In this document: positions 59,081-64,000 of the stretch, piece by piece
Numbering within the stretch: position 1 is the stretch's first letter
How the letters are laid out: each line of letters starts with the position of its first letter
Origin: Nymphalis io
Lineage: Eukaryota; Arthropoda; Insecta; Lepidoptera; Nymphalidae
Direction: 5' to 3'
Length of the DNA: 64,000 nucleotides
Assembly (NCBI RefSeq): GCF_905147045.1
Contig: NC_065896.1
Coordinates: 9,821,001 to 9,885,000 of the forward strand
The notes under the pieces: generated by a model
Seen by the model: the letters and a program-made list of their open reading frames with translations, nothing else
Databases searched by the model: none
What the model was told of the DNA's origin: nothing
Program-made: the position numbers and the translations under genes

Positions 59081-60684
59081 GCGGTTTATAGGTATTCTCT
59101 ATTTGAGCAATTAAGTTCTAATGAGTGAGCTTCTTGAAATGTTCTATTTGTTCAATCGATAGTCAATCGCAAAAGCTTCATTAACTACGAAATAAAAGCC
59201 TTCGTTTGATTAAAATTCTAATTTTCATTTGATATATTACTTAGCTTACACATTATGTAACTTTAATAATCATAGTTGAAGAAAATATATGAATTATCTG
59301 TATTAATGATAAGAATACAAGAAAAAAGATTTATAGATGAATGTCATCTTTATATTTTATTATTGTTCATTTACTAAACCTTCTTTACAATGTCCTACGT
59401 TTCTTAAATATTAATCCTAGGAGGCTCAGTAGATACATTCACAAGTAAAAGCAGGTTTAAGTTCAGCCAAACCTAGAGGTTTACAGCTGTTCTGAAAAAA
59501 CTCACTTAATGATTCAACCATGTAATGTTGACAACTGATTAATGGTGATACTAAATTGATGCGTGTACTCTTGAAATGTTATAATTATTATGATCAATGT
59601 CGCATATCATTTTCTGATATTTCACGATCGATTTCTGCGGTGATTTTCGAGTTTGTTCCTACAGAAAAGCGCTACTGATATATGGACAACGAAATAACCG
59701 GTTTTTGTCGAGAAATATTCCTTCACAAGTACTACAACCAACGCAAATAGAGCGTACAACTATACTATACTATATATATCTTAAGAACATGGTAGTAGTA
59801 AAAAAAAACTCTAAATCCAGAAGGTAACCGATTAGAGGCTTTTGCCCAGCAAAGAGACTAAGGGACCCATAACTATTTAAATTTTACTTAATAAGTAATC
59901 TTGTAATATATATATATATATATATACTATTAGGAGTGAAACCAGGTCATAAAACTAGCATTATCTCATAAGTAAATCACGTTACTACTATGAAACCTAA
60001 CAAGAATATTTAATCTCCTGATTAGGTTTTACAAGTTTAATACAATAATATTTATTTACATTAATTAAATATATAGCATTAACAATAATTATATAAAAAA
60101 TACGTTTAATGTATAATCGAGCCAAAGTCTACCAGGTGATTAAATAAATAATAGATACTAAGAAACTAAAAATAGTTAGGAGATCTTAATATTGGCAAAA
60201 GTATTACTCGCGTGTTAAGAAAAAATTAAAGTAAGCTAATAAAAACATGGCAGGAACGTTCTTCACTTTTTGAGTTACGTCTTTCCTGCGATTTAATATT
60301 CGTTAGTAAAAACTTCGTAACTTACAGTACGGTGTTACAATATTAAGAAAATTTAATAAGCTACTCTTGCTTTGGTGTATGTTTTTATTGATTTATAGTT
60401 TGGTATTTTATTTGCCTGCATGTTTTCATTTCCAGGCAGCATCACTATCAAAATTTTTGGAGTGCAAATATATTTATGTTAGGGATTCTGACTGGTCTGG
60501 ATATTGTTTGACTAGCCTGTTCATGATAGGATCGGTATTCTAAGGTCTACATTCTATAAGTCTAGAATCTCCTTCCTAAGAAGCAATTTAATGTCCGTTA
60601 ATTACAAGCTTTCCATAAAATTGAAAGGTCTAATTCAATAAAAACAATCTAGTCCTTGTTTTGAGGAGAAGTACGAACAAATCC
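59081..60684. other. 1.6-kb AT-rich interval, nothing firm
   Basis: A family B-like scrap may lie near 59826-59870 (gaggcttttgcccagcaaag). A (TA)n run sits at 59908-59930. No coding block. Confidence 0.35.
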
Positions 60685-60860
60685 TACTAATCTTATAAAT
60701 GAGAAAATTTGTATGTTGAAATGTTTGTAACTTAATCACGCCAAAACAATTAGATCCATTTAGAAGAAATTTGGAATAGATACAGCATATGCCTTGACTA
60801 AACATATGTGTAGTGGTTGCCTATCACCTGACACGCTCGCAGCTGGTACGCAAGTTATTG
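60685..60860 (+). mobile_element. Possible decayed Helitron-like element
   Basis: ctactaatcttataaatgag followed by tttgtatgttgaaatgtttg resembles the starts at 6083 and 39195. The end is not clear. Confidence 0.3.
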
Positions 60861-61065
60861 GTTCTACATTTGTAATACAAAATCTTATTTTAAATCGACA
60901 GGAAAATCTCTCTAGTAAACATAATTGCTTATAATATTTCTCTTTAGTAAATCCTGGGACGTCCTGTGACATTATTCACACCCGGCCATCTGATCCCAAA
61001 CTAAACATAGCTTGTACTATGGAAACCAGACAACTGATATACTGCTTTTCTTTTGTAAATATATA

Positions 61066-61506
61066 CTTTTTTTTTTTGGATGTAGAACTTTATTCTCATT
61101 ACGACAACGTCATTTACATGAGAACTTATATCTAACTTATAAATAAAACAATTCGTTCGGATCAGCAAAACAGATGAGATAGCAGTTTCAATTAATTATT
61201 TTAACAGAGAATCGTTACACAGAATATGGTTATAAAGACGAGATTTAAACATAGAAAAATTTGTTAGAGTTTTTACTTGTTTAGGTAAATTGTTATAAAG
61301 TTTTGCTCCCTCAAAAATAATCATCTTTTTTCCGCTCTTAGTTCTAGTTTTAGGCAGCATTAGATGGCTAGCACGTCTAGTTGCATATTTGTGTAATTGA
61401 CCTTTGCTTTCGAAAGATATTTCTGTATGTATTTTTTTTCTAAGATTTTACGTATAAGAATACAAGTAGTGTAGTTGTATAATTGCTTAATATTCATTAA
61501 TTTGGT
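61066..61506 (-). pseudogene. Non-LTR reverse-transcriptase C-terminus with one frameshift
   Basis: On the minus strand a frame reads MNIKQLYNYTTCILIRKILE, shifts at an A8 run (61432-61439), and continues in another frame through RRASHLMLPKTRTKSGKKMI and GAKLYNNLPKQVKTL to NDSLLK with TAA at 61198-61196. The pattern LYN.LP......F..FK..L is the typical end of Jockey/CR1-type proteins. A 3' UTR of about 120 bases ends in a poly-A tail (T run on the + strand near 61070). This is a 5'-truncated copy with little decay. Confidence 0.75.
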
Positions 61507-61616
61507 TTCTTTATAGAATTATATAGATAATTACATCCAGAATCAGGACAAACAGACATATGAGAAGATATTATTACTTATAATAATTTTATATAATGAA
61601 ATATGAATATGTTTTC

Positions 61617-61888
61617 CTGGCCGCCCCAACCGACACTCTCTATTATTTCAATGTCATGATCATGTGGAACGGCGATCAGGTCTCGTTTAGGCTTGGGACC
61701 AACGGTTTTTTGTGCTTTCCGAGGTTCGGGAGTGTAAACACTACTACTTCCCACTTTGGATTGCTACTAATGATTCATTGACAGAAAACTCCAATAACTT
61801 TTGATTGGTCCGACCCAGGTTTTGAACCCAGGACTTCGGAGTCTGTAGCCTTATAAGCTAGCCATGAAACCAATGAGGCCGCTTAGAA
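61617..61888 (-). repeat. tRNA-derived SINE (family D), near full length
   Basis: ggccgccccaaccgacactc, ggcgatcaggtctcgtttag, tgctttccgaggttcgggag, gtccgacccaggttttgaac and ccttataagctagccatgaa are the complement of 1261-1590 in order. The poor copies elsewhere are best aligned through this one. Confidence 0.8.
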
Positions 61889-62739
61889 CTTTTTACGTAT
61901 AAATACTTTTTGTAAATGAATTTCACGCAATTAAATTTACTATTTATAAATTATACAAAATTTTAACCAAAAAAGACCACTTTAACGATTTATTGTAAAC
62001 GCGTTTTTGTTTTCATAGAGTATTGATTTCATAGCTAGTATTTCAAACTTCACTGCAAAATGAATTATCATCAAATACGTGTTGAAAGCGACAACTCTCA
62101 TATTAATCCATATGGAACACAAATGCAAATTTATGATCTCGTCAAAAGCTGAAATCTGCTGAAATTCATAAATCGTATTTAGCCTGACGAATATGCAAGA
62201 AGCTGCCATGTACAAGTTGTCATAAATATTCTGACACAATGGCTCCATAGAATATTGTATAGTATTGTTATATGGAGGGAAATGAAAACAATAGCGCGTT
62301 GAATGCAGCGGACAGCGAGAGTAACTGATGAATTACATGAGGGAGAGCGAGCATTTGCCGAACATTGAATGTAGAAACTAGGCTGAAGTTGACTCGTTTT
62401 TGTTTAAAAAAATAATAATAACGGTCAAATAGGACAATAGTGACAATAAATTAAACAGTGGAAACACACCAAGTGTTTCGTTTGCAATTTGAATATTCAG
62501 AATTGTAACGAAAGAATTGCTTACCAGAATATTACTGTTACAGATGAGCTCCAGAAAATAGGTGACGGCTGATGTACCAGCTAACACATTATTAAACAGT
62601 TGTTTAAACAAAACGAATACATTCACATCGCGCACATGAATACAAGATAGCCTCATTCATATATCAAAGCACGGTGACATCAACGAGCATGGATCAGTTA
62701 ACATGCAAGGAAATTAGCAAATGCAAATCTACTACGTAC
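61889..62739. other. AT-rich interval, nothing recognised
   Basis: No repeat family. Open frames of 88-92 residues on the minus strand are low-complexity AT-rich and look like chance. Confidence 0.35.
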
Positions 62740-62874
62740 CCAAGAGGCTGGCGGGTATCTCGGGAACGGTGCGATCGGCTTCGTTGCCACATTGCTCGGC
62801 AGTTCGTGCTTGATCCCACGCTTCAGTCGTTGTTTTCTTCTCTCCCGCGATTTTGCTCTTAGCATAAGAGCTGC
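62740..62874 (-). CDS. Candidate 5' exon of right gene
   Basis: Donor CTTGG|gtacgt at 62740/62739 is strong. The reading in phase 0 is AALMLRAKSRERRKQRLKRG, then HELPSNVATKPIAPFPRYPPASW, which joins in frame to CAAGRAAW at 20987. The acceptor tatgcag|GCAGCT has a poor pyrimidine tract. Alternatively ATG at 62880 (MQAALML...) could start translation in a first coding exon. The basic KSRERRKQRLKR segment would be cytoplasmic. A second frame is also open here, so the call is moderate. If right, the intron to 20987 is about 41.7 kb. Confidence 0.4.
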
Positions 62875-63890
62875 CTGCATACTTGCCAGTTTTGTGGCGG
62901 TGTATGGACGCGGGTGAAAAAACTCTTAGCCTAGGGGCTAAGATTTGATCACGTACACAACACACTGCGATACGATATCCACGCACAGTTTTCGTTTGAC
63001 GTTTTTAACTTTATTTTAATTCGAGCAATTTAAATATCTATGTATGTCTAGCGTGACTATTCTAAACATTAGTATATTTTAATGCGGAAAATTTGATTCA
63101 AGTTTACGATTGAAACAATTATATCACTTTTATATTAAACTCGTCACAGTATTATCAAGAATTATTTATTCTCACTAGAGACGTTTTAGAATTGGGTCGA
63201 GATAGGCACAAGGAAAGGCGCGAAACTATATATAATTTTTACTCTAATTGAACTTTTTTAAACCTTAAATACGATATGTTTTATAGTGAGAAATCGATTT
63301 TGGAAGCAAGCGCAATTTGGCGTTAAAGTTATAATAGAATGTCTTCTTTTTATTATTCGTTAAGTATAATAATTATGATACACTCATGTCTCGTTCCGTA
63401 CGTCGAGTCGTAGTCTCTGATTCTTCGACACCTGCCACCGAACGCTCTCCGACAGATGTCTCTGTTTCATGGCCGGCCTACTTTTATCACTTTGCGTATC
63501 AACACTGGCTCGTAACACATGTCACTAACGTGTTTTCAAACAAGCTGAAACTATTGTACTCGTAGTATCGATAGGATTACGCGTAATCGAATTAAAGGTG
63601 ACCCCAAACATTGCATTGTCTCACTTGCTCATGCTTACACAAATTAAAATAAACGGGAACATCGAATGCTATATTTACCAAACTTATTACAAGAAGCTCA
63701 ATACTTAATAGTAACAGCACATAAACCGTTGAAGCTACATACGCACTCGAGCGGCTTAATCTAGTGCAAATGCAAATAGTCTGAACATAAGTTAAGCCGC
63801 TGGATTAGTGTCGTGTGTGGCTCTTTTACATGACATGCTTAAACTAGATAACATCGACACGTAGGCACAGGCACAACATACAGGCAGTAC
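62875..63890. other. Interval between candidate exons, with GC-richer block and inverted repeat
   Basis: 63386-63565 is GC-richer and open on the + strand for 59 codons, with partial open frames on the minus strand; status unclear. 63750-63801 is an inverted repeat. The rest is AT-rich. Confidence 0.35.
63750..63801. repeat. 10-base perfect inverted repeat
   Basis: AGCGGCTTAA at 63750-63759 and TTAAGCCGCT at 63792-63801 form a stem around 32 bases. The flanks also show partial inverse similarity, suggesting a small MITE. Confidence 0.6.
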
Positions 63891-64000
63891 CTCGACGACA
63901 TCGCATGGCGACTGTGGCTCGAGAGCGGAGAGGGTACGGGGCGGGGGCGCGAGCAGCCGCGACTCCCAATGCTGGCAGGAGTAGGCGCGGACGCCGGTGG
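63891..64000 (-). CDS. Candidate exon of right gene, cut by window edge
   Basis: Very GC-rich to the end of the window. On the minus strand a donor GTCGAG|gtactg at 63891/63890 ends a phase 0 reading TGVRAYSCQHWESRLLAPPP, then RTLSALEPQSPCDVVE, with mostly G or C at third positions. Phase 0 fits the candidate exon at 62874. On the + strand an acceptor gcag|TACCTC at 63888 opens YLDDIAWRLWLESGEGTG; its pyrimidine tract is poor, so I prefer the minus-strand reading, without certainty. I do not recognise the domain. Confidence 0.4.

Noticed and set aside
62674..62862. 62-residue + strand ORF over the candidate 5' exon
   Set aside because: It has no splice or start support and covers the antisense of the better minus-strand reading.
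63888..64000. + strand exon reading YLDDIAWRLWLESGEG
   Set aside because: Open and not impossible, but its acceptor has a poor pyrimidine tract, whereas the minus-strand reading has a good donor and fits the phase of the right gene. Kept only as an alternative.
1..64000. CRISPR arrays, bacterial operons or viral genome segments
   Set aside because: No regularly spaced repeats, no polycistronic gene layout and no viral structural or replication genes were seen. All repeats are interspersed or simple-sequence.

Overview
The window looks like AT-rich nuclear DNA of a lepidopteran insect, probably a nymphalid-type butterfly. It is packed with short interspersed elements typical of that order: tRNA-derived SINEs resembling the Metulj family of Heliconius, a second tRNA-derived SINE, Helitron-like ends, a mariner copy, and tails of CR1/Jockey-like and RTE-like non-LTR elements. 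Short GC-richer islands with consensus splice sites are split by long AT-rich introns. There is no operon structure, no CRISPR array and no convincing rRNA or tRNA gene. The organism call is an inference from repeat style and composition.

Two spliced genes point toward each other. The left gene is on the + strand and only its 3' part is inside: exons 1-54, 806-944, 1632-1734, 2481-2616 and 5028-5138. Phases agree at every junction (180 residues, stop TGA at 5136-5138). I do not recognise the family. The visible part is a basic, then Pro/Ala/Arg-rich, then Ser/Thr-rich tail ending in VETI. The right gene is on the - strand, with exons 20987-20832, 19864-19712, 18976-18837, 18330-18114 and 17996-17826 (278 residues, stop TAA). 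It encodes a membrane protein with two closely spaced hydrophobic segments and a long Ser-rich tail. Its 5' exons lie further right; phase-compatible candidates are 62874-62740 and 64000-63891, which would imply an intron of about 41.7 kb. An open GC-richer block at 58273-58382 may be another exon.

Region by region: 1-5138 holds the left gene, with transposable elements in its introns, including a SINE ending 16 bases before an acceptor. 5139-12210 is repeat-rich downstream sequence. 12211-17825 is a striking 5.6-kb stretch with no transposable element I can recognise, between the convergent 3' ends. 17826-20987 is the compact 3' half of the right gene, with a decayed transposase and a deleted mariner in its introns. 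20988-62739 is gene-poor, filled with SINEs, Helitron-like pieces, one mariner with a broken transposase, non-LTR tails and nested insertions. 62740-64000 holds the candidate 5' exons.

I found no clearly new biological system. The points most worth a second look are alternative in-phase donors in the left gene, the SINE beside a splice acceptor, the unrecognised two-segment membrane protein, the repeat-free convergent interval, the ambiguous exon at 58.3 kb, and several repeat families that can be defined within the window from terminal repeats and target-site duplications.
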